Part shown: positions 24,911-32,000 of the stretch, one piece after another
Position numbering within the stretch: position 1 is the first letter of the stretch
Layout of the letters: every line of letters begins with the position of its first letter
NCBI GenBank assembly: GCA_965203195.1
Contig: OZ241860.1
Span: 2,976,001 to 3,040,000, forward strand
Length of the DNA stretch: 64,000 nucleotides
DNA from: Bin87 sp965203195
GTDB taxonomy: Bacteria; Chloroflexota; Dehalococcoidia; Lucifugimonadales; UBA3495
Direction: 5' to 3'
Program-made: the position numbers and the translations under genes
The notes under the pieces: generated by a model
What the model was told of the DNA's origin: nothing
The model's input: the letters and a program-made list of their open reading frames with translations, nothing else
Databases searched by the model: none

Positions 24911-25657
24911 CTACGGCAGGTCAAAGATGTAGCGGCGGACAGCAAAGACGAAGCCGGGCAGCACATCCTCCCCGTCCAGCGTTGCGGGGTTTTCCAGCAT
25001 ATCCGGTTCCGGCTGGCCGGCGCGGTAGATATAGACGCGGCGGTTGTAGGGATCAATGAGCCAGCCCAGGCGGGCGCCGGCGTCTATCCAGAGCTGCATC
25101 TTGCGTTGCAGGGGGCGCAGGTTGTCGCTGCGGGAACGGATTTCCAGGACGAAATCGGGGGCGCCGGGGAATACGGTGTCCCGTTCCGCATCGGTGGCGG
25201 CATCGTAGCGTTCCTGGGCGATCCAGGCGGCGTCGGGGCCGCGCACCGCGCTGGAGGGCAGGCGAAAACGGCTGTTTGACGACACGCTGACGCCGCCGTT
25301 TTCGCGCGTCCATATGCCCAGTTCAATGGCAGATTGCATCTCCTGCCGGCTTCCTTTGAATCCAACCATAGGCAAAATCACCAGTTCGCCGGCTTCGTTG
25401 ACTTCCATATCGTAGCAGTCGTTTGCCGCGCAGAAGTCAGTAAAGCAGGCCGGGAAATCGGGGTCGCGGTAGTCAATGCCCAGCGGCACCAAACAGAGAC
25501 GGATGGCACCGGACGGGTCGGCGGTAGTGTCCGCATCCGTATCCGGCAGGACAGCGGCAGCGGCAGCGATGACGGCAACGGCGTCATCGTCGGCCAGCAG
25601 CGGCGGCACTCCGGGCGCAATGGCGGCGGCGGTAGCAGTGGCGGTGGCAGTAGTCAT
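24911..25657 (-). CDS. Uma2 family protein, array copy B1
   Basis: A 248-residue Uma2-like protein: a low-complexity Ala/Thr/Asp N-terminus (about 1-50), a middle domain (DMEVNEAGELVILPMVGF), and the nuclease core with GPDAAWI, PDFVLEIRSRSDNLRPLQRKMQLWIDAGARLGWLIDP and VYIYRAGQPEP. It is the last of four tandem genes on this strand; only a few residues differ from copy B2 outside the N-terminus. The N-terminal extension has diverged in simple-sequence codons. Confidence 0.87.
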   Translation of the reverse strand: MTTATATATAAAIAPGVPPLLADDDAVAVIAAAAAVLPDTDADTTADPSGAIRLCLVPLGIDYRDPDFPACFTDFCAANDCYDMEVNEAGELVILPMVGFKGSRQEMQSAIELGIWTRENGGVSVSSNSRFRLPSSAVRGPDAAWIAQERYDAATDAERDTVFPGAPDFVLEIRSRSDNLRPLQRKMQLWIDAGARLGWLIDPYNRRVYIYRAGQPEPDMLENPATLDGEDVLPGFVFAVRRYIFDLP

Positions 25658-25704
25658 AATGACGTTTTTCCGTCGGCGCAGTCCGGGATGCGCCTGATAT
25701 GATG

Positions 25705-26436
25705 CTACGGCAAGTCAAAGATGTAGTGGCGGACGGCAAAGACGAAGCCGGGCAGCACATCCTCGCCGTCCAGCGTTGCGGGGTTTTCCAGCGTTTCCGG
25801 TTCCGGCTGGCCGGCGCGGTAGATATAGACGCGGCGGTTGATGGGATCAATGAGCCATCCCAGGCGGGCGCCGGCGTCCATCCAGAGTCGCATTTTGCGT
25901 TGCAGGGGGCGCAGGTTGTCGCTGCGGGAGCGGATTTCCAGAACGAAATCTGGTGCGCCGGGGAATACGGTGTCCCGTTCCGCATCGGTGGCGGCATCGT
26001 AGCGTTCCTGGGCGATCCAGGCGGCGTCGGGGCCGCGCACCGCGCTGGAGGGCAGGCGAAAACGGCTGTTTGACGACACGCTGACGCCGCCGTTTTCGCG
26101 CGTCCATATGCCCAGTTCAATGGCAGATTGCATCTCCTGCCGGCTTCCTTTGAATCCAACCATAGGCAAAATCACCAGTTCGCCGGCTTCGTTGACTTCC
26201 ATATCGTAGCAGTCGTTTTCCGCGCAGAAGTCGATAAAGCGGGCCGGGAAATCGGGGTCGCGGAAGTTGATACCCAGTGGGGCCAGGCAAAGCCGGATGG
26301 CGCCGGGCGGCTCGGCGCCCGTGTCCGCATCCGCATCCGTCAGGGCGGCGGCAGCGATGACGACAACGACATCATCGTCGGCCAGCGGCGGCGCTCCGGG
26401 CTTAACGGCGGCGGCAGTGGCAGTAGCGGTAGTCAT
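25705..26436 (-). CDS. Uma2 family protein, array copy B2
   Basis: A 243-residue copy of the preceding gene with the same core motifs (GPDAAWI, DFVLEIRSRSD, GWLIDP). Its middle region is the SRQEMQSAIELGIWTRENGG variant shared with B1. The 47-base spacers before and after it are almost the same, so the duplication unit is gene plus spacer, about 780 bases. Confidence 0.87.
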   Translation of the reverse strand: MTTATATAAAVKPGAPPLADDDVVVVIAAAALTDADADTGAEPPGAIRLCLAPLGINFRDPDFPARFIDFCAENDCYDMEVNEAGELVILPMVGFKGSRQEMQSAIELGIWTRENGGVSVSSNSRFRLPSSAVRGPDAAWIAQERYDAATDAERDTVFPGAPDFVLEIRSRSDNLRPLQRKMRLWMDAGARLGWLIDPINRRVYIYRAGQPEPETLENPATLDGEDVLPGFVFAVRHYIFDLP

Positions 26437-26483
26437 AATGACGCTTTTCCGTTGGCGCAGTCCGGGATGCGCCTGATATGATG

Positions 26484-27209
26484 CTACGGCAGGTCAAAGA
26501 TGTAGCGGCGGACAGCAAAGACGAAGCCGGGCAGCACATCCTCCCCGTCCAGCGTTGTGGGGTTTTCCAGCATCTCCGGTTCCGGCTGGCCGGCGCGGTA
26601 GATATAGACGCGGCGGTTGAGGGGATCAATGAGCCATCCCAGGCGGGCGCCGGCGTCCATCCAGAGCTGCATCTTGCGTTGCAGGGGTCGCAGGTTGTCG
26701 CTGCGGGAACGGATTTCCAGGACGAAATCGGGCGCGCCGGGGAATACGGTGTCCCGTTCCGCATCGGTGGCGGCATCGTAGCGTTCCTGCGTGATCCAGG
26801 CGGCGTCGGGGCCGCGCACCGCACCGGAGGGCAGGCGAAAACGGCTGGTCTGAGAAGCGTGGACGCCGCCATTTTCCAGTTGCCAGATGCCCAAATGGAC
26901 ATTTGCGTTGGTTTCCCGCAGGCTTCCTTTGAATCCAACCATAGGCAAAATCACCAGTTCGCCGGCTTCGTTGACTTCCATTTCGTAGAGGTCGTTTTCC
27001 GCGCAGAAGTCGATAAAGCGGGCCGGGAAATCGGGGTCGCGGAAGTTGATGCCCAGCGGCGCCAGGCAAAGCCGGATGGCGCCGGGCGGGTCGGCGCCCG
27101 TGTCCGCATCCGCATCCGTCAAGGCGGCGGCAGCGATGACGGCAACGGCGTCATCGTCGGCCAGCGGCAGCGCTCCGGGCTTAACGGCGGTGGCGGTGGC
27201 AGTAGTCAT
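26484..27209 (-). CDS. Uma2 family protein, array copy B3
   Basis: A 241-residue copy. It differs from B1 and B2 in one block, SLRETNANVHLGIWQLENGG and HASQTSRFRLP, which it shares with B4, while its C-terminal part is closest to B1. This patchwork suggests gene conversion between array members. Confidence 0.87.
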   Translation of the reverse strand: MTTATATAVKPGALPLADDDAVAVIAAAALTDADADTGADPPGAIRLCLAPLGINFRDPDFPARFIDFCAENDLYEMEVNEAGELVILPMVGFKGSLRETNANVHLGIWQLENGGVHASQTSRFRLPSGAVRGPDAAWITQERYDAATDAERDTVFPGAPDFVLEIRSRSDNLRPLQRKMQLWMDAGARLGWLIDPLNRRVYIYRAGQPEPEMLENPTTLDGEDVLPGFVFAVRRYIFDLP

Positions 27210-27260
27210 AATGACGCTTTTCCGTCGGTTGGCGCAGTCCGGGATGCGCCTGATATGATG

Positions 27261-27974
27261 CTACGGCAGGTCAAAGATGTAGCGGCGGACGGCAAAGACG
27301 AAGCCAGGCAGCACATCCTCGCCATCCAAGGTTGCGAGGTTTTCCCGCATTTCCGGTTCCGGCTGGCCGGCGCGGTAGATATAGACGCGGCGGTTGTAGG
27401 GATCGATAAGCCAGCCCAGGCGGGCGCCGGCGTCCATCCAGAGTCGCATCTTGCGTTGCAGGGGGCGCAAGTTGTCGCTGAGGGAGCGGATTTCCAGGAC
27501 GAAGTCGGGGGCGCCTGGGAATACGGTGTCCCGTTCCGCATCGGTGGCGGCATCGTAGCGTTCCTGGGCGATCCAGGCGGCGTCGGGGCCGCGCACGGCG
27601 CCGGAGGGCAGACGAAAACGGCTGGTCTGGGAAGCGTGGACGCCACCATTTTCCAGTTGCCAGATGCCCAAATGGACATTTGCGTTGGTTTCCCGCAGGC
27701 TGCCTTTGAATCCAACCATAGGCAAAATCACCAGTTCGCCGGCTTCGTTGACTTCCATTTCGTGATGGTCGTTTTCCGCGCAGAAGTCAATAAAGCGGGC
27801 CGGGAAATCGGGGTCGCGGAAGTTGATGCCCAGTGGCGCCAGGCAAAGCCGGATAGCCCCGGACGGTTCGGCGCCCGTGTCCGCACCCGGCCCGGCGGCG
27901 TCAGCAACGGCGTCGGCCGCCGCGCCGCGGTGTGGCGGCGCGACGCGAAGCGGCGGCGCAATGGTGGTAGTCAT
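27261..27974 (-). CDS. Uma2 family protein, array copy B4
   Basis: A 237-residue copy, first of the array in the direction of transcription. The N-terminus (MTTTIAPPLRVAPPHRG) differs from the other three, as expected if it keeps the original upstream region. The core is intact (PDFVLEIRSLSDNLRPL, WLIDPYNRRVYIY). The ATG at 27974 was chosen over one 33 bases upstream because it aligns with MTTAT in the other copies. Confidence 0.86.
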   Translation of the reverse strand: MTTTIAPPLRVAPPHRGAAADAVADAAGPGADTGAEPSGAIRLCLAPLGINFRDPDFPARFIDFCAENDHHEMEVNEAGELVILPMVGFKGSLRETNANVHLGIWQLENGGVHASQTSRFRLPSGAVRGPDAAWIAQERYDAATDAERDTVFPGAPDFVLEIRSLSDNLRPLQRKMRLWMDAGARLGWLIDPYNRRVYIYRAGQPEPEMRENLATLDGEDVLPGFVFAVRRYIFDLP

Positions 27975-28010
27975 AGCGATAGCCTGTGATGTGGGCGATG
28001 GCCACACAGG

Positions 28011-28970
28011 TTAGCGGCCGGTTTCGTCATCCGGCGGCGGTTCCGGGCCGGCCAGGTAGTCAAACAGGGGCGCATCGGAGGAGAGGATGATGGTGTCCTG
28101 CCCCAGGATGATTTTCTGGTAGGCTTCCAGGCTGCGGAGGAAGGAGAACAGTTCCGGGTCCCGGTTGAGGGCTTCGGCCAGGATGCTGATGGCTTCCGCT
28201 TCGCCTTCGCCGCGAATGCGGTTGGAATCGCGCTCGGCTACGGCGATGATGACATCCCTCTCCCGATCAGTGGCGGCGCGGATGCGGCGGTCCTGCTCCT
28301 CGCCTTCAGCGCGGAAACGGGCGGCGATGCGGTTGCGCTCGGCGCGCATCCGGGTGTAGATGGAGTTGGTGACCGCTTCGGGGAAATCGGCACGCTTGAT
28401 GCGGACGTCGACCATTTCAATGCCGAACTGGTCCCGTTCGGTGATGTTGCGTACTTCGTTGAACACTTCGTCGAGGATTATGGTGCGGGTTTCCTGGGGT
28501 TCCACCTGGGGCAGCCCTTCATCGTCAACGACGATGGCCCCGGTTTCGTCGACCAGAGGCTTGGCGCCGATAATTTCCTCCCGATCGCGCTGGGCCACCC
28601 GGTCGCGCAAGGTGGAGATTACGATGTCGCCCAGCCGGCTGCGGGCGGTGTTTTCCGTCTGTAGGGTCTTGCGGAACTGCACCGGGTCGGTAATCCGGTA
28701 GCGGGCGTAGACGTCAATGACCAGGTTTTCCTTTTCCCGGTCGGGCATTGACACCGGCGGGGCGTCAATGCGGAGGATGCGCTTGTCCAGCCGCACCACA
28801 TTGTCCACGAAGGGCAGCTTGGCGTTGAGGCCGGGGGTGGTGCGGGTGTTGACCACCTCGCCGAAGCGGAGGATGATGACCTGCTGGGTGACGTCAACCA
28901 CATAAAGGGACTGGCGCAGCAGCACGGCGGCGAGGATGATAACGATGGCGGCGATTATCAGGTTACGCAT
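28011..28970 (-). CDS. hflC: HflC-like SPFH protease regulator
   Basis: A 319-residue SPFH/band-7 protein. One N-terminal membrane helix (about 3-20) is followed by the band-7 domain (VVDVTQQVIILRFGEV, TTPGLNAKLPFVDNV, DVYARYRITDPVQF), then a long helical coiled-coil region (RAERNRIAARFRAEGEEQDRRIRA) and the C-terminal LRSLEAYQKII. HflC forms with HflK a ring around the FtsH protease and limits its access to membrane proteins. An insertion around residues 143-160 (VDETGAIVVDDEGLPQVEP) appears acidic and variable. The hflK gene lies 71 bases upstream and ftsH further upstream on the same strand. Confidence 0.92.
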   Translation of the reverse strand: MRNLIIAAIVIILAAVLLRQSLYVVDVTQQVIILRFGEVVNTRTTPGLNAKLPFVDNVVRLDKRILRIDAPPVSMPDREKENLVIDVYARYRITDPVQFRKTLQTENTARSRLGDIVISTLRDRVAQRDREEIIGAKPLVDETGAIVVDDEGLPQVEPQETRTIILDEVFNEVRNITERDQFGIEMVDVRIKRADFPEAVTNSIYTRMRAERNRIAARFRAEGEEQDRRIRAATDRERDVIIAVAERDSNRIRGEGEAEAISILAEALNRDPELFSFLRSLEAYQKIILGQDTIILSSDAPLFDYLAGPEPPPDDETGR

Positions 28971-29041
28971 TGGAGAGTTCTCCGGGCGGTCGGGGCGGCG
29001 CGGGCGAAAAATGCGCCGGAACAGCGCAATGGTCGGCGTGG

Positions 29042-30142
29042 TTAGGGATTGGGGCCGATGGGGGCGGGAATCACGCCGCCGTCCTGTCCCAGAATCAGCA
29101 CCGGGTTGGCTTCGGGGTCAACGATGATTTTGGAAACGTTGGGCAGAACGCGTTCCAGGGATTCCAGGTAGAGACGCTGGCGGGTAACGTCCGGCGAGCT
29201 TTCGTATTCGTCAAGCACGAACTCAAACTGCTGAGCTTCACCCTCGGCGGTCTCGACGCGGGCCTGTTTGAAGGCGTCGGCTGCCTCAATGATGCGCTGG
29301 GCGTCGCCCCGGGCGCGGGGGATAATGTCCTCGGCGTAAGCCTGGGCCTGGTTGATGCGGGTCTCCAGTTCCTGGCGGGCGCGCAGCACATCGTCAAAGG
29401 CGTCCCGCACTTCCTCGGGCGCTTTCACATCCTGCAACTGCACCGATATGACCTCAATGCCCGTCTGGTAATCGTCCATTATGGCCTGTAGGCGGGCGCG
29501 GGTGTCCGTTTCCACTTCCTCGCGGTTGCGCACCAGCACATCGTCAATGGAGCGCTGGCCCACCACCAGACGCAGGGCGGCTTCGGCGCCGTCTTTCAGG
29601 GTGCGACCGTCGGGCCGGCCCTCGGCGATGCCCCGGTTGGCTTCGCCGGGGTCATCCACATTGAAGAGGAAGAAGTTGAGGTTGCTGATGCGGTACTGCA
29701 CCACCATCTGCACGTCAACGATGTTCAGGTCGCCGGAAATCATCAGCGCTTCCTCAAGAAAGGGCGTGACGTCGGCGGCCTCGTTGGAGCGGAAGCCCAG
29801 CTCCATGCGCCGGGTTTCGGTGACCAGCACCACATCCCGCTGTCCCACCGGAGAGGGCCACCACCACTGCAGACCTTCCTCGGTGATGGGGTTGCCCTGC
29901 ACGGCGCCGAACAGCCGCAGGGAGGCGTTTTCGCCGGGGCTGATGGTATAGACGCCGGTGGCCGCCCAGATGACGATAATCAGGGCAATGACGGCGGCGA
30001 TGATGATGCCCAGGTTGCCGCCGCCGAGCCGGCCGCCGGCGCCGCCAAAGATGTTGCGCGCGCGGCCAAAGAGCTGGCCGGCGTCAAATTCGGGGGGGCG
30101 GGACGGCTGCTCGCCGCCGCCGCCGGGCGCAAAAACAAACAT
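29042..30142 (-). CDS. hflK: HflK-like SPFH protease regulator
   Basis: A 366-residue HflK protein with a Gly-rich cytoplasmic N-terminus, a membrane helix (about 49-70, GIIIAAVIALIIVIWAATG), and the band-7 domain (YTISPGENASLRLFGAV, PSPVGQRDVVLVTETRRMELGFRS). The HflK mark is the QWWWPSPVGQ segment. A long coiled coil follows (FDDVLRARQELETRINQAQAYAEDIIPRARG). The ATG at 30142 was chosen over one 60 bases upstream. It pairs with the hflC gene just downstream. Confidence 0.92.
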   Translation of the reverse strand: MFVFAPGGGGEQPSRPPEFDAGQLFGRARNIFGGAGGRLGGGNLGIIIAAVIALIIVIWAATGVYTISPGENASLRLFGAVQGNPITEEGLQWWWPSPVGQRDVVLVTETRRMELGFRSNEAADVTPFLEEALMISGDLNIVDVQMVVQYRISNLNFFLFNVDDPGEANRGIAEGRPDGRTLKDGAEAALRLVVGQRSIDDVLVRNREEVETDTRARLQAIMDDYQTGIEVISVQLQDVKAPEEVRDAFDDVLRARQELETRINQAQAYAEDIIPRARGDAQRIIEAADAFKQARVETAEGEAQQFEFVLDEYESSPDVTRQRLYLESLERVLPNVSKIIVDPEANPVLILGQDGGVIPAPIGPNP

Positions 30143-30266
30143 AGACGCTACTTCCTTTTCCTTGTCCTTTCCCGGTTTGCGGGATTTGCGTGGCAGGCGC
30201 AATGACGCCAGGGGACGCTGGCCAACCGGCGCGCCGGCACGGGCCGGGCCGCGGTTGGCGGAGCAT

Positions 30267-30300
30267 AGTATAACACCATCCGGGAAAGATGGTTTATAAT
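30267..30300. promoter_or_regulatory. Divergent -10 elements between hflK and a small gene
   Basis: On the minus strand TATACT (30272-30267) points to hflK; on the plus strand a perfect TATAAT (30295-30300) points to the gene at 30382. They are about 23 bases apart, so the two promoters would influence each other. Confidence 0.45.
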
Positions 30301-30381
30301 TGCCGGGCCGCCGGGGCGATGCCGATGCCTTTCCCGCCAGCGCGACGCCGGCGCAATCTGCCGGGATGACTTGATTTTGCG

Positions 30382-30726
30382 ATGACTACGCCGATAACCC
30401 GCTCCGCCAATGACGCCGCCGCCACGCCGCCGCAACCGCCCCTGGGGGTGACGGTCAAAGTCGGAGCCGATATGACCCGGATCCAGGTAACCTGCCCCCA
30501 CCAGAGCGGGCTGATTTACGCGGTGCCGGGGGAGCGCAGCTGGGTCTGCGAGGACGAGCTGCGGGCGGCGCACGGGCTGGCCGGGTTTTTCCGCGAGCTG
30601 ATTGCCCTGCGGGACCCCCGCGTCGCCGGGCTGATGCAGCAGTGGGGGCTGTATTACCGCAGCCTGCCACTGCCGGAGGGGGAGAGCGGCGGCGCTGTAG
30701 GCGGAGACCAGGGCCACGGGCAGTAG
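30382..30726 (+). CDS. Hypothetical protein
   Basis: A 114-residue protein of unknown family. The middle part (VTVKVGADMTRIQVTCPHQSGLIYAVPGERSWVCEDELRAAHGL) has two Cys that could form a disulfide or bind metal, and the rest is helical. The end is Gly-rich. TATAAT 80 bases upstream supports expression. No ribosome site is evident. It converges on the HEPN-like genes. Confidence 0.55.
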   Translation: MTTPITRSANDAAATPPQPPLGVTVKVGADMTRIQVTCPHQSGLIYAVPGERSWVCEDELRAAHGLAGFFRELIALRDPRVAGLMQQWGLYYRSLPLPEGESGGAVGGDQGHGQ

Positions 30727-30735
30727 CCGGCACCC

Positions 30736-31131
30736 CTATTCCGGCATCCGGCCGGCGATGGCCAGCATATCGTTGATGAACTGCCGGACTTCCGATTGAA
30801 AATAGTCCAGTTGCAGATCATCAAGCTGCCGATGCTCTGAATAGGGGTGCAATTTTCTGCGCGCCGCATCAAACCCGTCAACAAGGCCGGGATAGTCCGG
30901 GTTAAGCGCTGCGATGTAGTTGACCGCCGCCGCTTTGTTCCCGGTTCGGTCGTACCGGATACGGCGCGCCCGGTTCGGGTTCCGGTTATTAAGCAGGGCA
31001 AACGCGTCAACAGCGTGTTTGGCGGCGCACCAGAGACATTCCGATTCCTGCATACGCTTGCCCTGCCTCCGTTTCTCAGCCGCGGTGGCAAGCCAGTCGA
31101 TGAGTTCGGCGGTGTGAAGGCGGGGCGTCAT
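30736..31131 (-). CDS. Small helical protein, possibly HEPN-like
   Basis: A 131-residue, almost all-helical protein. It has an amphipathic N-terminal helix, ECLWCAAKHAVDAFALLN, which recalls the first long helix of HEPN proteins, and AARRKLHPYSEHRQ near residue 90, where HEPN/PaREP1 proteins have a His-containing turn. The family match is by pattern only. Its ATG overlaps the stop of the gene upstream by four bases (ATGA), so they are co-translated. No Rx4-6H motif of nucleolytic HEPN toxins is clear, so it may be non-catalytic. Confidence 0.55.
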   Translation of the reverse strand: MTPRLHTAELIDWLATAAEKRRQGKRMQESECLWCAAKHAVDAFALLNNRNPNRARRIRYDRTGNKAAAVNYIAALNPDYPGLVDGFDAARRKLHPYSEHRQLDDLQLDYFQSEVRQFINDMLAIAGRMPE

Positions 31132-31913
31132 AGCGCTGCCAGGCGTGGTAGCCAGTTATTCAGAAAACGGCAGGCTGCTGCCCGGCTACCGGGGATGTCG
31201 TAATCCTCAAGGTAGCCGATTACGGCGTTGTGCCGGAACGTTTCCACGTCGCTAAAGCTAATCGTCAGGCTGTGCCAATCATCGTATTCGGCGTCAAAGC
31301 GCCGGACGGCGTCGGAGATGTCCTCGTCGGTTTCGCAGGGCCAGCCGCGCTTTGCCGCCAGCGGGGCGATGGCGGTTTTGGCTGCCTGCCACATACTCAG
31401 GGAACCGTTCCTATCGTCGCCGGAGTCAAACTGGCGGTCGGCGCGCTCCAGCCATTTTTTGACGGCAGGCTGTTCGGTGACAGCAAGGGCCGCTTCCGCG
31501 TCATCCTGGGGCATAGGAGCGGATTCGCTGGCGGGTTTTTTGAGGGCTACAGCGGGCAGCCAGTTCTCCAAAAAATCCCGGCATCGCTTGCGGTTGAGGA
31601 CGATGGAGGCGGCGTCCAGATTGCCGGCAGTGGCGTTATCCCGCAATGTTTCGGCGGGTTTAAAGCGAAGCAGATAGGCGGCCCGCTGGTCAGTCTCCGC
31701 GTCAAAACCGCGCACGGCATTTCTGATGTCAGTATCGGTGGCACAAGGCCAGCCGCGCTCCTTAGCCAACACGGCTACGGCGGATTTGACGGCGTTCCAG
31801 ACGCTGAGTGAGCCGCCGGCGGCTTCGCCAGCCGCAAACTGGCAGTCGGCCAACTGCCACCAAGCATACGATAAGCTTAGTTCCTCAGGTTCCGCCGTAA
31901 AGAAGAAAAACAT
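31128..31913 (-). CDS. Protein with two PaREP1/HEPN-like repeats
   Basis: A 261-residue protein made of two homologous halves of about 105 residues. Half 1 has GGSLSVWNAVKSAVAVLAK, ERGWPCATDTDIRNAVRGFDAE and FLENWLPAVAL; half 2 has GSLSMWQAAKTAIAPLAA, KRGWPCETDEDISDAVRRFDAE and FLNNWLPRLAAL. The first helix pattern and the later RDNATAG/RHNAVIG turn resemble PaREP1-type HEPN domains, which are often nucleic-acid or regulator proteins. The start at 31913 follows GGAGG at seven bases; the frame is open slightly upstream. It sits between ftsH and the co-translated small gene. Function unknown. Confidence 0.6.
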   Translation of the reverse strand: MFFFFTAEPEELSLSYAWWQLADCQFAAGEAAGGSLSVWNAVKSAVAVLAKERGWPCATDTDIRNAVRGFDAETDQRAAYLLRFKPAETLRDNATAGNLDAASIVLNRKRCRDFLENWLPAVALKKPASESAPMPQDDAEAALAVTEQPAVKKWLERADRQFDSGDDRNGSLSMWQAAKTAIAPLAAKRGWPCETDEDISDAVRRFDAEYDDWHSLTISFSDVETFRHNAVIGYLEDYDIPGSRAAACRFLNNWLPRLAAL

Positions 31914-32000
31914 GGCTAGCCTCCAATTGCCCAATTATCCGCAGGGATGGATCTGAAATCCCGCCCCTGCCTTGGTTGCTTTGCCCGGGTCTGCCGTCAA

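Larger units (their letters stand above)
24911..27974 (-). repeat. Four-copy tandem array of Uma2 genes with duplicated spacers
   Basis: Four units of about 730-780 bases follow each other. The spacers at 25658-25704, 26437-26483 and 27210-27260 share AATGACG, TTTTCCGT, GGCGCAGTCCGGGATGCG and CCTGATATGATGCTACGGCA. Near-identity of coding and spacer DNA points to recent unequal exchange. Confidence 0.85.
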
